Below, piece after piece: positions 17,250 through 25,900 of a stretch of 64,000 bases of DNA. The position numbers were made by a program, and so were the translations under genes. Position 1 is the first letter of the stretch; the number at the start of each line of letters is the position of its first letter. The notes under the pieces were generated by a model. That model ran no database searches and had not been told where the DNA came from. It worked only from the letters and a program-made list of their open reading frames with translations. Where the stretch lies: NCBI GenBank assembly GCA_965229005.1, contig CBDDIP010000002.1, positions 248,001-312,000 of the forward strand, in the 5' to 3' direction. The DNA comes from CBDDIP01 sp965229005. GTDB taxonomy: Bacteria > Actinomycetota > Acidimicrobiia > Acidimicrobiales > Ilumatobacteraceae.

Positions 17250-18013
17250 GGCAGTTCAGCCTTCCCGGTCTCGACGCCGTGCTGGTACGCGTTGCGTTCG
17301 GCGGCTCGCTCGAGGATCCACAGCGTGATCATCACCGTTGCCGCACCGAGGAGCACACCGAAGAACACGTCGGTGAGGTGGTGCATCCCGCGATACATGC
17401 GCGCCACGCCGACGGCCACCGGAATGGCGACGGTCAGCACCACGGTGATCGCTCGGATCCAGACCTTGCGCGTGTGCCAGAAGATGACGATGGCGATCGC
17501 CGCGTAGCACGCCGCAGCCGCAGTGTGGCCGGACGGGAAGCTGGAGCCGACCGGTGAGCTGTCGAGGTGCGAGACCGACGGTCGCGGACGGTCGACGAGC
17601 CACGTGACGCTGATGAAGACCATCGCTTCGAGGGTCAGCGACACGGCGAGGAGCAGCGGCTCCAGCCACCGCTTCAGCACCGCCAGCAGGATGATCGCCA
17701 GCACGGCCGTGACCGCGATCTTGGTCACCGTTTCGCCCATCCACGATCCCCAGAGCGACCAGCGGTTGCCGGTGGGCGTGCGTTGGTCCACGAACCAGTT
17801 CTCGACCTCGTCGTCCATGCGACCGATCGACGAGGTGAACCAGTGATCGATCGACCATCCGATGGCGAACCACACGGCGGTCAGGCCGGCGTACGCACCG
17901 GCCAGCTGCGCGAAGGCTCGGCGATCGAGCAGCCACGTCGCGCGAATCGGGCCGTGAGCACGGGGTTCAGTCGTTGCACCGCGTGGCGGCGCGATCGAGA
18001 TCTGCGAGTCCAT
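17240..18013 (-). CDS. PAP2 family phosphatase (second of two)
   Basis: 257 residues. Signature motifs are WLVDRPRPS, FPSGHT and ARMYRGMHHLTD, within a six-helix membrane protein. It is transcribed first, upstream of the paralogue at 16356-17249. ATG 18013 is selected because the protein begins about 30 residues before the first hydrophobic helix; the same frame continues upstream only into antisense sequence. Tandem PAP2 genes beside a lipid kinase and a phosphatidylcholine synthase suggest phospholipid turnover. Confidence 0.88.
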   Translation of the reverse strand: MDSQISIAPPRGATTEPRAHGPIRATWLLDRRAFAQLAGAYAGLTAVWFAIGWSIDHWFTSSIGRMDDEVENWFVDQRTPTGNRWSLWGSWMGETVTKIAVTAVLAIILLAVLKRWLEPLLLAVSLTLEAMVFISVTWLVDRPRPSVSHLDSSPVGSSFPSGHTAAAACYAAIAIVIFWHTRKVWIRAITVVLTVAIPVAVGVARMYRGMHHLTDVFFGVLLGAATVMITLWILERAAERNAYQHGVETGKAELPWS

Positions 18014-18076
18014 GGCAGGCGAACTACCCGGTTGGGCGATGGCTTCAAACGCACACGATTGGGTACAGCACTCGAC

Positions 18077-18961
18077 ATGACATCGATGTCCACGGCGTCG
18101 CCGACGAACAACCCGACGGGCCGTCTGGTGGCCGAGCACCCGCGCATCGTGCGCATCGCCAAGTTCGGCTGGTTCGCCAAGGGCGTCGTCTACGCCGTCG
18201 CCGGTTTCCTCGCCTTCGCGATCGTCGCCAACGAGGACGGCTTCAAGTCCACCGGTGCGCCATCGGGTTCCGGCTCGGATCAAGAGGCCAGCCCCACGGG
18301 AGCTCTGAAGACCATCGCGCACACCACGCTCGGGCCGCTCCTGCTGTGGGTGCTCGCCATCGGCATGGTGATGTACACCGCCTGGCGCTTCGTCTCGGCG
18401 GCACTGCCGGGCGGGTCGGACGACGCCGAGTCGAAGCTGAAGCGTGCCGGGTTCGTCGTCAGCGGGATCATCTACCTGACGTTCGCCTGGACCGCGATCA
18501 AGTTGGCGACGAGCAGCAAGGAGCAGGTGGACGGGAACTCGACGGTGACCGACCTGACCAAGACGATCATGGATCACACCGCCGGACGGCTGCTGATCGG
18601 CCTCGTCGGGCTGATCGTCATCGCCGCCGGTGCGTACCGGGTGCGCAAGGGCGCCACCGACGACGTCACCGACGAGCTGTCCCTCGGCGGCATGTCGCAC
18701 GAGCGGATCAAGGTGATCCACGTGCTCGGCCGCGTCGGCGAGATCGGCCGCGGCGTGGGCATCGGGCTGGTCGGCCTGTTCCTGGTGATCGCCGCGTTCG
18801 ACTACCAGTCGAGCGAGGCCACCGGCCTCGACGGCGCGCTGCGCCGACTGGCAACGAACAGCTGGGGCCTCGTCGTGGTCGCCCTCGTCGGCGCCGGCTT
18901 CCTCGCCTACGGCCTGTTCTGCCTCGCCACCTTCACCCACCGCCGCCTCGAAACCCCGTAG
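18077..18961 (+). CDS. DUF1206 membrane protein
   Basis: 294 residues with six transmembrane helices arranged as three two-helix repeats, each opening with a G-x-F/V-x-R-G/K-V-type helix (FGWFAKGVVYAVAGFL, RAGFVVSGIIYL, VGEIGRGVGIGLVGLFL). This is the DUF1206 architecture, common in actinobacteria and of unknown function. ATG 18077 is chosen over a much longer frame that runs antisense to the PAP2 gene. The divergent PAP2 operon starts 63 bases upstream. A type II restriction-modification pair follows. Confidence 0.86.
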   Translation: MTSMSTASPTNNPTGRLVAEHPRIVRIAKFGWFAKGVVYAVAGFLAFAIVANEDGFKSTGAPSGSGSDQEASPTGALKTIAHTTLGPLLLWVLAIGMVMYTAWRFVSAALPGGSDDAESKLKRAGFVVSGIIYLTFAWTAIKLATSSKEQVDGNSTVTDLTKTIMDHTAGRLLIGLVGLIVIAAGAYRVRKGATDDVTDELSLGGMSHERIKVIHVLGRVGEIGRGVGIGLVGLFLVIAAFDYQSSEATGLDGALRRLATNSWGLVVVALVGAGFLAYGLFCLATFTHRRLETP

Positions 18962-19103
18962 CCGACCGCGTGTGTCGGCTTCCAGTGGACGATGCTCCTC
19001 CCACGTTGAAGGCCGTCGACACGAACGCTCAATCGCGCGGCGACGTGCGGCGACGTGGGGCTGCATCCTCGGATTGGAGGCCGGGCCGCAGCAGTATTTG
19101 CCG

Positions 19104-19985
19104 ATGTCTGGCAAGACCACGCCCCACGTACGGCGAACGAGCGGCTTGGTCGCGACCAGCCCACGCTGCAAGCCACTCTTCGACATGTACAACCGCACGG
19201 TCGCGAAGGGTGCGAAGAGCTGGGACCAGGTCGAGCAAGACTTTCTCGAAGCAATGGCCAGCTTCGATGCGCTCGTCGCGTCGACAGCCGGGCGTCAGGA
19301 CATGCTCGATGTAGAAAAATCGGCGCTCTCCGGTGACCTCCAGAATGGCAAGGGTGACTTCTTCAACGATCTGCTCGCGCTCCTACTAGAGAACTGCTCC
19401 GGGATTGAGACCTTCTACTCTCGAAACAGGGTCCCGGGGCTGATCGTGCGGACGCACAACCTCGACGGCGTCTACCCAGGGTCCGGACCGATCAGCTTTC
19501 TGCTGGAGGCCAAGATGATGGGTACGCCGAAGCACGTCAACAGCCCGACACAACGCGAGGAGGGACGCGCCGGCTCCGCCGACATCGACAAGCGAGTTAA
19601 GGAACTGGCATTCAAGTCCATCGACCTCAAGGGCGAACAGAGTCGGCTGCGAACGGCACAAGGCGGTGCGCCGTCCTCCGGTGGCCCGGGCGGAGGCGAC
19701 CTCACGACGTGGCTTCGCGGGACCGCTCCACGGATCTACTTCTTCCTCGCTACGCGCGTCGTCAGTGACAGTGACTTCAAGCGGACGTTGGAGTGGGCCG
19801 GCATCGCAGAGCAGGTCGTGGACGCGGTCGGTCTCTACTGCTTCGAAGCAGTCCCGGGCGAATCCGGCCGCTATCGACGTCGCGGCGGGATCCCAGCAAA
19901 TCTGGAACTGGAACGCACGCTCTATCGCGCCTGCAGAGATCTGAGCGCTGCCAATTCGCCGCTCTCACAGGTACCGACTGACTAG
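19104..19985 (+). CDS. putative type II restriction endonuclease (PD-(D/E)XK)
   Basis: 293 residues from ATG 19104. No family was recognised by name. A PD-(D/E)XK-like core is visible: Asp about 121 in LDGVYPG, then after a strand LLEAKMMG with Glu about 135 and Lys about 137. Before it lies a helical segment with FFNDLLALLLENCSG and FYSRNRVPGLIV. The gene converges on an N6-adenine DNA methyltransferase with a 4-base stop overlap, the usual arrangement of a restriction-modification pair. The role is inferred from motif plus context. The start is uncertain; no clear ribosome site is seen. An in-frame start at 18972 would add 44 residues unlike the rest. Confidence 0.72.
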   Translation: MSGKTTPHVRRTSGLVATSPRCKPLFDMYNRTVAKGAKSWDQVEQDFLEAMASFDALVASTAGRQDMLDVEKSALSGDLQNGKGDFFNDLLALLLENCSGIETFYSRNRVPGLIVRTHNLDGVYPGSGPISFLLEAKMMGTPKHVNSPTQREEGRAGSADIDKRVKELAFKSIDLKGEQSRLRTAQGGAPSSGGPGGGDLTTWLRGTAPRIYFFLATRVVSDSDFKRTLEWAGIAEQVVDAVGLYCFEAVPGESGRYRRRGGIPANLELERTLYRACRDLSAANSPLSQVPTD

Positions 19986-21667
19986 TCGATGTCGTATAGC
20001 CGACGAGCGATCGCGCTGGCTGACGTCCGGTCACGATTCGCAAAGGCTCGTTTCAGGTGCGCCGCATCCCTTTTTCCGACACTGCTCAGTTGCGGCACGC
20101 GAATGCGTCGGAGGTATTGGGCTTGGAAGCGGTAGCACCCGCCTCGCATCTTGACGCAGTAGGTGGAGACGAAGAGCTCCGCGATGTCGGAGAGGAGCAG
20201 GCCCCCCAGCACCTCGAGGTCCCACCTCTCCGAGGTGACGAAGTACAGGCCGTGATGCGGGTACGCAGTCCCACGATCGAGGACCGGCTGGAGATACGCC
20301 TTCAGGTCTGGGATCACGAGCTTGTCGCGCTCGAGCAAGCCCGGCTCGACGCGATCGATCGTGCGATACCAACGGCTCTTGTTCTGCTGCGCCACATGCC
20401 GAGCGCGGACCTCAGAGCCATGCGACTGCAGGTACGTCCGTAGACGGGGGAACTCAGCAAGATCGACCAATTGCCCGTCATCCCATGGGTTAACCAAGTG
20501 CGTGCCAGACCACTCGACCTGCCCACTCACAGTGTCGTGAGTCATCAACAGCGGAAGCAAGCGATCGGGCTCCACCAGATCCCGGTTGCGCGTCAGAAAC
20601 ACCGAGTCGTTGCCGGTCGCGACGCCGATGCCGACACGCGTTCCTGTCGTCGGGTCCTCCAGCGGTGGGAACCTGCGTTCCAGGTCAAGCACGACTGCAA
20701 CGTTTTTCGGATCACCCGACGGCCACGAACTCGCCGAGTCGGGCCAGGTCGATAGTCGAGCAGCCTGCACAGCGCCGTTCGACAGGGAGCCGCGGCGTGA
20801 ACCTCTCCAACGGCGGAAGGACACACCGTCTCGTTCGCTGAATGCGCGACTTGTCTCGGCGATGACTGCTTCGCCTTGCGGCCGACGACGAAGGATTGTG
20901 ACGGCCGGGTAGGCAGACACCCGCTCCTCGAACGCGTCGACATCGTGCATCGAGATCACGGTGTCGACCGCGAAGGATGCGGCGATGAACTGACGGAGGT
21001 CCTTGCCGTACTGGTTGTGCATCCAACGGTCCGCGACGATGAAGCCGAGTACGCCACCAGAGCGCAGCAACCGCAGCCCAACCTCGATGAACCCGACGAA
21101 GATGTCGGCGCGGCCGCGCATCGTGGGACAGGCTCGCCGATATGCCGCACTTCGCTGCGGCGAAACCTGTTCGAGCCGGACGTAGGGCGGATTGCCGAGG
21201 ACGAAATCGGCGCTTCCAAGGTCGTGCTTACACAGGAGGAAGTCCTCGGATCGCACGCTCTCACGCGCCACATCCAAGGCAACGCTCTCAGCCAACCCCG
21301 CATCCGTCAGCGCTTTGCACACCGCCTTCTGGGCAAGCTCCGCATTGCTGGAGAGAAGGTCGAAGGCCCGAAGCGCGGAACGAACATCAGTGAGTGGTCG
21401 GTGATGGCGCGAGCACGACTCGATGAGCCGCTCGACCATCGGCACCAAGAACGCGCCAGCACCACAGGATGGCTCGACTGCGACCATCCCGCCGAGGTCC
21501 TTGTCCGCCGTATAGCCGGAGAGATCGAGGATCAGCTCGACGATCCAGCGGCGGGTGAAGACCTCGCCGTGTTCGTCAGCTTCGTCGATCTGATGCACGT
21601 CCGTGTCCATCCCGAGCCCATGTCCAAGGCTCATTTGCTCTGCTGAATGCCGGCGACGACCAGTCAC
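19982..21667 (-). CDS. type II N6-adenine DNA methyltransferase (TaqI/Eco57I class)
   Basis: 561 residues. S-adenosylmethionine motif I is VEPSCGAGAF (about 64-73), and the catalytic motif IV is NPPY (about 159-162), the N6-adenine (gamma-class) signature. The C-terminal half, with LVNPWDDG, WYRTIDRVEPGLL and YFVTSERWDLEVLGGLL, matches the target-recognition region of TaqI-type enzymes. It should methylate the site cut by the convergent endonuclease. ATG 21667 is the first start; ATG 21634 is another. A truncated paralogue lies in the tRNA-Leu island at 33933. Confidence 0.9.
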   Translation of the reverse strand: MTGRRRHSAEQMSLGHGLGMDTDVHQIDEADEHGEVFTRRWIVELILDLSGYTADKDLGGMVAVEPSCGAGAFLVPMVERLIESCSRHHRPLTDVRSALRAFDLLSSNAELAQKAVCKALTDAGLAESVALDVARESVRSEDFLLCKHDLGSADFVLGNPPYVRLEQVSPQRSAAYRRACPTMRGRADIFVGFIEVGLRLLRSGGVLGFIVADRWMHNQYGKDLRQFIAASFAVDTVISMHDVDAFEERVSAYPAVTILRRRPQGEAVIAETSRAFSERDGVSFRRWRGSRRGSLSNGAVQAARLSTWPDSASSWPSGDPKNVAVVLDLERRFPPLEDPTTGTRVGIGVATGNDSVFLTRNRDLVEPDRLLPLLMTHDTVSGQVEWSGTHLVNPWDDGQLVDLAEFPRLRTYLQSHGSEVRARHVAQQNKSRWYRTIDRVEPGLLERDKLVIPDLKAYLQPVLDRGTAYPHHGLYFVTSERWDLEVLGGLLLSDIAELFVSTYCVKMRGGCYRFQAQYLRRIRVPQLSSVGKRDAAHLKRAFANRDRTSASAIARRLYDID

Positions 21668-21864
21668 AGCACACCCCCAAACTAGTTGCTGGTGGAAGTG
21701 GGTCCGAGGGACCGAGGGCCGATTTGGTCGCCGAGGTCATCATCGCAAAGGGGTGTGCCATACGAAGACGGCAACCCTGCTCGGCACCGCGACTTCAGGC
21801 TCCTGTCGACGTTTCTCCACGTCCTACGTGGAAAGTCGCCGACACGAACCGCCGACCTCGAGGG

Positions 21865-22287
21865 TCAGGTCGCCGGAGGCATGATCACACCGGAGACCTG
21901 GGTCGGGACGAGCTCGAACACTGCCCTCCCGGGGCCGACGATCATCTGCTCGACCTCAGCGCGCGACCACGGGTAGTCCGGATGTTCGCACCGGTCGAGG
22001 ATCAGTTCACGCAGGTTCGCCGGGTTGTCGCGGTGGATCGTCACCGAACCCTCGACGACGACGAACGACCAGGGCGCTTGCGGATCGAGCACCGTCAGCG
22101 CCAATCTTGGATCGCGAAGAAGCATTCGACCCTTGGCTCGGTCCACGGTGGTCGTGAAGTACAGGTGGTCGTCAGTCCGGGCGTACGACACCATCGACGA
22201 TGACGGCGACCCGTCGCGGCGCACCGTGGTCGCAATGGCGATGACGTTCCGCGACACGAACTCGTCCTGTTCGATCGAACCCAGCAT
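21865..22287 (-). CDS. PPOX-class flavin/F420-dependent oxidoreductase
   Basis: 140 residues with the split beta-barrel of the pyridoxamine 5'-phosphate oxidase family. The order R-R-D-G-S-P, then V-S-Y, then HLYFTTTVDRAKGRML and DPRLALTVLDP is typical of small actinobacterial F420- or FMN-binding PPOX proteins. They reduce or oxidise small molecules; the substrate is unknown. ATG 22287 is chosen because the upstream extension is antisense to the adhesin gene. The adhesin gene ends 26 bases upstream on the same strand. Confidence 0.85.
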   Translation of the reverse strand: MLGSIEQDEFVSRNVIAIATTVRRDGSPSSSMVSYARTDDHLYFTTTVDRAKGRMLLRDPRLALTVLDPQAPWSFVVVEGSVTIHRDNPANLRELILDRCEHPDYPWSRAEVEQMIVGPGRAVFELVPTQVSGVIMPPAT

Positions 22288-22313
22288 CCGTCGACCTCCT
22301 CGTCCGTTCGGGT

Positions 22314-23648
22314 TCACATCTTTGCTGGGCGCCGGCGAACGGTGGCGATCACGAGGAGACCGCCGAGGAGGACGAGCAGCAGACCAGCAACGGAGCCGAC
22401 CGCCGTCGTCGTCGAGCCGGTGGTGGGGAGCAGGCCGATCGGCACCGTCCGCCCCGCGATGGTCGTGGTGATTGCGGTGGTCGTGGTCGTGTTGAACGTC
22501 GTGGTCGGTGCGGCGGCTGCGACGGCGACCGTCGCGCTGTCGCCGATCGTCGTGCGACTGGACTCCTGGAAGGTGGCGAAGATCTGGCAGGTGATGCCGA
22601 GCGCCCCGGCGCTCTGGTTCCAGCCGATGTGCTCGGTGGACGGAGGGGTGCCGGCGGCGGTCACCGTCGTCGGACCGGCGTTCGTCACGGTGACGCACAG
22701 GTCGACGGTCAACACGGTCGACGCATCGGTGCCGTGGACGGTCACCTGTTCGCCGGCGAGCGACGCATCGGTCTCGCCATCACACAGAGCGACAGCTGCG
22801 GCCGGACTGCTCGTCACAGTGATCGGCGTCGAGAACATGTTCGTCGTCAGGGTGAAGGAGACGACGTCGCCCACGGTCGCTCCGGCGGACGGCGAGGTGA
22901 GCGTGACCGTCAGCGACGGCGTCCCAGGGATCAACGCCAGCAGGCGAGCCTGTTCGCTGGCATCCATGTTCGCCGCGCACGTCGAAGCGAAGTCCGACGA
23001 GTCGCCGACCGCCGGCGGTTCGGAGATGCACCAGATCAACGTCTGCAGCGCGCTGCGCGTGCCGGTGGTGCTCGCCGCATCCTGGTTGGCGACGGTGACC
23101 CCGCCGAACGACTGGTCGCCAACGCCGGCGTAGGCATGGCCGTGCTGGATGAGGTAGGCGATGATCGCCTCCTGGTCGGCACCGAGCTTGGGGTTCGGCC
23201 CGTCGAGGGGCGCGATCGGCGCGACGACCACGCCTTCCTGCGACGCCTCGCCGGCTGCAGTCGTCCCGCCGCAGACGTGCGCGGTGATGTCGGTGCAGAA
23301 CATCCACTCCGAGACCGGTCCACCAACCGAATCCACGTAGCGGGTGCCGCACACCGCCGGGTACGCGCCCGGGTCCTGCGAGCCGTAGGCGTCGTAGAGC
23401 GCGATCACGCCACCGGCGTTGTAGGTGTCGAGACGTGCACCGAAGATCAGCGTCGTGTCCGGGTTCGGCGCGCCCGCATCGGTCGGATCGATGTCCGTCT
23501 CGCCGGCACACAGCGGCGCGTTGAACGGTGCCACGGCCGGCACCGGCGGCACGTCCGCCTCGGCGCGCAACGGTGGGCTCGTCAGCATCGCGACCGCTGT
23601 CACCGACGCTGCCGCGCTCCATCGCTTCCAACCGCGGTTCCTCTGCAC
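22314..23648 (-). CDS. sortase-anchored thioester-domain surface protein
   Basis: 444 residues. Signal peptide (about 1-30), then a region of about 200 residues containing Cys about 118 (MFCTDI) and Gln about 202 in LQTLIW. This C ... Q-x-x-I/V-W pair is the signature of thioester (TQXA-type) domains, which form an internal Cys-Gln bond that can react covalently with host or surface ligands. A Thr-rich beta-sandwich region follows, then the sorting signal LPTTG (about 407-411), a hydrophobic helix and an RRR tail. It is probably a peptidoglycan-linked adhesin. The thioester assignment rests on motif spacing alone. Confidence 0.75.
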   Translation of the reverse strand: MQRNRGWKRWSAAASVTAVAMLTSPPLRAEADVPPVPAVAPFNAPLCAGETDIDPTDAGAPNPDTTLIFGARLDTYNAGGVIALYDAYGSQDPGAYPAVCGTRYVDSVGGPVSEWMFCTDITAHVCGGTTAAGEASQEGVVVAPIAPLDGPNPKLGADQEAIIAYLIQHGHAYAGVGDQSFGGVTVANQDAASTTGTRSALQTLIWCISEPPAVGDSSDFASTCAANMDASEQARLLALIPGTPSLTVTLTSPSAGATVGDVVSFTLTTNMFSTPITVTSSPAAAVALCDGETDASLAGEQVTVHGTDASTVLTVDLCVTVTNAGPTTVTAAGTPPSTEHIGWNQSAGALGITCQIFATFQESSRTTIGDSATVAVAAAAPTTTFNTTTTTAITTTIAGRTVPIGLLPTTGSTTTAVGSVAGLLLVLLGGLLVIATVRRRPAKM

Positions 23649-23788
23649 GATCGACCTCCTCCGCCGAGCCGGCGCCCAGTTCGGCGCGGCTTCGCAGGAG
23701 TGATGCGATGCGGCACGGCCGATGACGGCGGCAACGGCCGAACAACGTCAAGAGTTCCTCTGCTGATCGTGTTCCGTAAGATCGGGCC

Positions 23789-24166
23789 ATGCCGTCTCCG
23801 AAGCGCGAGAACCTCGACGACTACTACGCCCAACTGCCCAAGCAGGCCGTGGCCCACATGACCAAGCTGCGCGAGCTGTGTCAGAAGGGCCTGCCGAAGG
23901 CAGAGGAGGCGCTGCACTGGAACAACCCGGCGTTCGTGCAGGACGGCACGCGGTTGCTGATGCTGCAGTCGTACAAGGCGCACTGCTCGCTGCGCTTCCC
24001 GACCCGACAGTTCGCCTCGCAGATCGCCGCGGTGGAAGCCGCCGGTTACGAAGCGGGCGAGGGCTTCATCAAGCTCTCCTACGACCGCGAGCTCCCGGTG
24101 CCGCTGCTGAAGCGGCTCATCAAGGCCCGCCTCGACGAGTTCAAGGCGACCGGCGCCGGCTGGTAG
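23789..24166 (+). CDS. DUF1801 family protein
   Basis: 125 residues, soluble. The pattern LDDYYAQLPKQAVAHMTKLRELCQK, then EALHWNNPAF and LLMLQSYKAHCSLRFP is that of the DUF1801/YdhG-like fold, which has no established reaction. The ATG at 23789 follows a 140-base gap from the divergent adhesin gene. Nothing in the neighbours explains its role. Confidence 0.85.
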   Translation: MPSPKRENLDDYYAQLPKQAVAHMTKLRELCQKGLPKAEEALHWNNPAFVQDGTRLLMLQSYKAHCSLRFPTRQFASQIAAVEAAGYEAGEGFIKLSYDRELPVPLLKRLIKARLDEFKATGAGW

Positions 24167-24168
24167 CT

Positions 24169-25167
24169 CTACAGCCGATCTCGCATCGCCACCTCGAGCG
24201 CTGAGATGAGCGTGAACCCTGGATGAACCGGCAAGCTCGCATCGCCCTGACCCGGTCGGGCGTAGTCGTGCCGGTGATATGCGCTCCAGTAGCTCCAGAC
24301 TCGCTGGCGTGTGAGCTCGATGAAGGCGAAGTTGTCGCGGGCGAATCGTCCGTACAGCCAGCGTTGCTTCGACGCGCGACGGCCGAGGTCGGCGAGCCCG
24401 GCATCGATGTCCTCGATGATCTCGACCACGTACTCGCCGATCAGCGCGACGACGTACGGGACCACCCACATCTCGTCAGCGACCAACAGCGGCCGCAGGT
24501 GACGCTGACGAACGTGACCGTCGTGGTGCCTGGTGTACAAGCAGTGCATCATCAGCTGCTGGGATTCGGACAAGACGGCCAGCGACGCTGCGTCCGGTTC
24601 CCCGTTGTAGATCCGGGTCGGGAGACGAAGCCAATCGCCTTCGACCCGTACATCGAAGCCGCGTGACGACGCGAGGACCGAACCTGGCATGAGCATCTGC
24701 ACGGTCTCGAAGTCGTCACGCTGCACAGGTCGAAAGGGCAGCGCATCCGCCGGCGCGCCGGCGAGACGCACCGTCCTGCGATCGCGGATCTTCTCTCTCG
24801 GCCACGTCAGCCACGGCATCGCCTCCCACTCGGCTCGCTCGAGCCGGGTCACGTTTCGATGTCCGATCCGCTTGAGGGCGCGACGCCGGTCGGTCCATTG
24901 CTCGTCGAACTGAACGCGCCGTCGCCACTCCTCGACGAGGAGGTCGATGGCATCGGTGACGTTCTCAGAGGTCCACCGACCGCGCCTGACCCCGACACTG
25001 GATGCCAGGTGGTCCACGGTCGCATGGAACCCGAGCGGACAGAACAGCTCGACGCATTGCATCAGCGAACGGAACCGAAGGCCCGTCGGCAGCGTCGTGT
25101 CAGTCGCCTTGCGTACAACCGTCATCAAGGTCATCCCGTTCGACCTCTCGACGGCGGCACGCGCCAA
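24169..25167 (-). CDS. hypothetical protein
   Basis: 332 residues, soluble, rich in Arg, Trp and His, with no signal peptide. There is no motif I can name; clusters such as HCLYTRHHDGHVRQRHL (about residues 213-229) and YWSAYHRHDYARPG (near 296) are notable. Internal ATGs at about residues 12 and 15 are alternative starts. The C-terminus converges on the DUF1801 gene with 2 bases between stops. Upstream, 40 bases separate it from urtE on the same strand, so read-through is possible, but nothing else links it to urea uptake. Confidence 0.7.
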   Translation of the reverse strand: MARAAVERSNGMTLMTVVRKATDTTLPTGLRFRSLMQCVELFCPLGFHATVDHLASSVGVRRGRWTSENVTDAIDLLVEEWRRRVQFDEQWTDRRRALKRIGHRNVTRLERAEWEAMPWLTWPREKIRDRRTVRLAGAPADALPFRPVQRDDFETVQMLMPGSVLASSRGFDVRVEGDWLRLPTRIYNGEPDAASLAVLSESQQLMMHCLYTRHHDGHVRQRHLRPLLVADEMWVVPYVVALIGEYVVEIIEDIDAGLADLGRRASKQRWLYGRFARDNFAFIELTRQRVWSYWSAYHRHDYARPGQGDASLPVHPGFTLISALEVAMRDRL

Positions 25168-25207
25168 TCGTGTCAGCTTCCGGAGCCTCCGCTGATGGAG
25201 TTTGCGA

Positions 25208-25900
25208 TCAGACCGCCATGGCGGCGCGGACTTCGTCGAGCGAGTGCTCGCCGCCTTCGCCGGTGCCGGTGATGCGGCCCGATTCGAGCACGTAGTACAT
25301 GTCGGTCGAACGCAGCGCGAAGCCGACGTGCTGCTCGACCAGCAGCACGGTGAGATCGCCGCGACGAGTGAGCTCGACGATGACCTGTTCGATCTCGGCG
25401 ACGACGTTGGGCTGAATGCCCTCGGTCGGCTCGTCGAGGATCAGCAGCCGCGGCTTGGCGAGCAGGGTTCGCGCGATGGAGAGCTGCTGGCGTTGACCGC
25501 CCGACAGCAGGCCAGCGCGCCGACTCAACAGACTGGTGAGCGCGGGGAACGTGTCGAGCACTTCGTCGATGTCGGACTTGACCGTCGACACGAGCTGGAG
25601 GTTCTCCAGCGTCGTCATCTGCGGGAAGCACAGCTGGCCCTGCGGGACGTAGCCGAGACCGTTGCGGACCCTTCGGTTGGGGCGCGACCTGGTGACGTCG
25701 ACGCCGTCGAGCAGCACCCGGCCGGACTTCACCGGGATCAGGCCGACAGCGACGCGCAGCAGCGTCGTCTTGCCGGCACCGTTGTGGCCCATGACGGCCG
25801 CCGCCCCGCCCTTGGGGATCGACAGGTTGACGTCGAACAGAACCATCGAGCGGCCGTAGCCCGCCGTCACGCCGACCATCTCGAGCATCGGCTCAGCCAT
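25208..25900 (-). CDS. urtE: urea ABC transporter ATP-binding protein UrtE
   Basis: 230 residues, the LivF-like size. Walker A is GHNGAGKTTLL, the ABC signature is LSGGQRQQLSIA and Walker B is LLILDEPTEGIQPN, with the switch His in LLVEQHVGF. The TEGIQPNVVAEIE stretch is characteristic of UrtE. It energises urea import together with UrtD at the inner face of the membrane. Its start overlaps the urtD stop by 8 bases. It is the last of five genes in order A-B-C-D-E. Confidence 0.93.
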   Translation of the reverse strand: MAEPMLEMVGVTAGYGRSMVLFDVNLSIPKGGAAAVMGHNGAGKTTLLRVAVGLIPVKSGRVLLDGVDVTRSRPNRRVRNGLGYVPQGQLCFPQMTTLENLQLVSTVKSDIDEVLDTFPALTSLLSRRAGLLSGGQRQQLSIARTLLAKPRLLILDEPTEGIQPNVVAEIEQVIVELTRRGDLTVLLVEQHVGFALRSTDMYYVLESGRITGTGEGGEHSLDEVRAAMAV

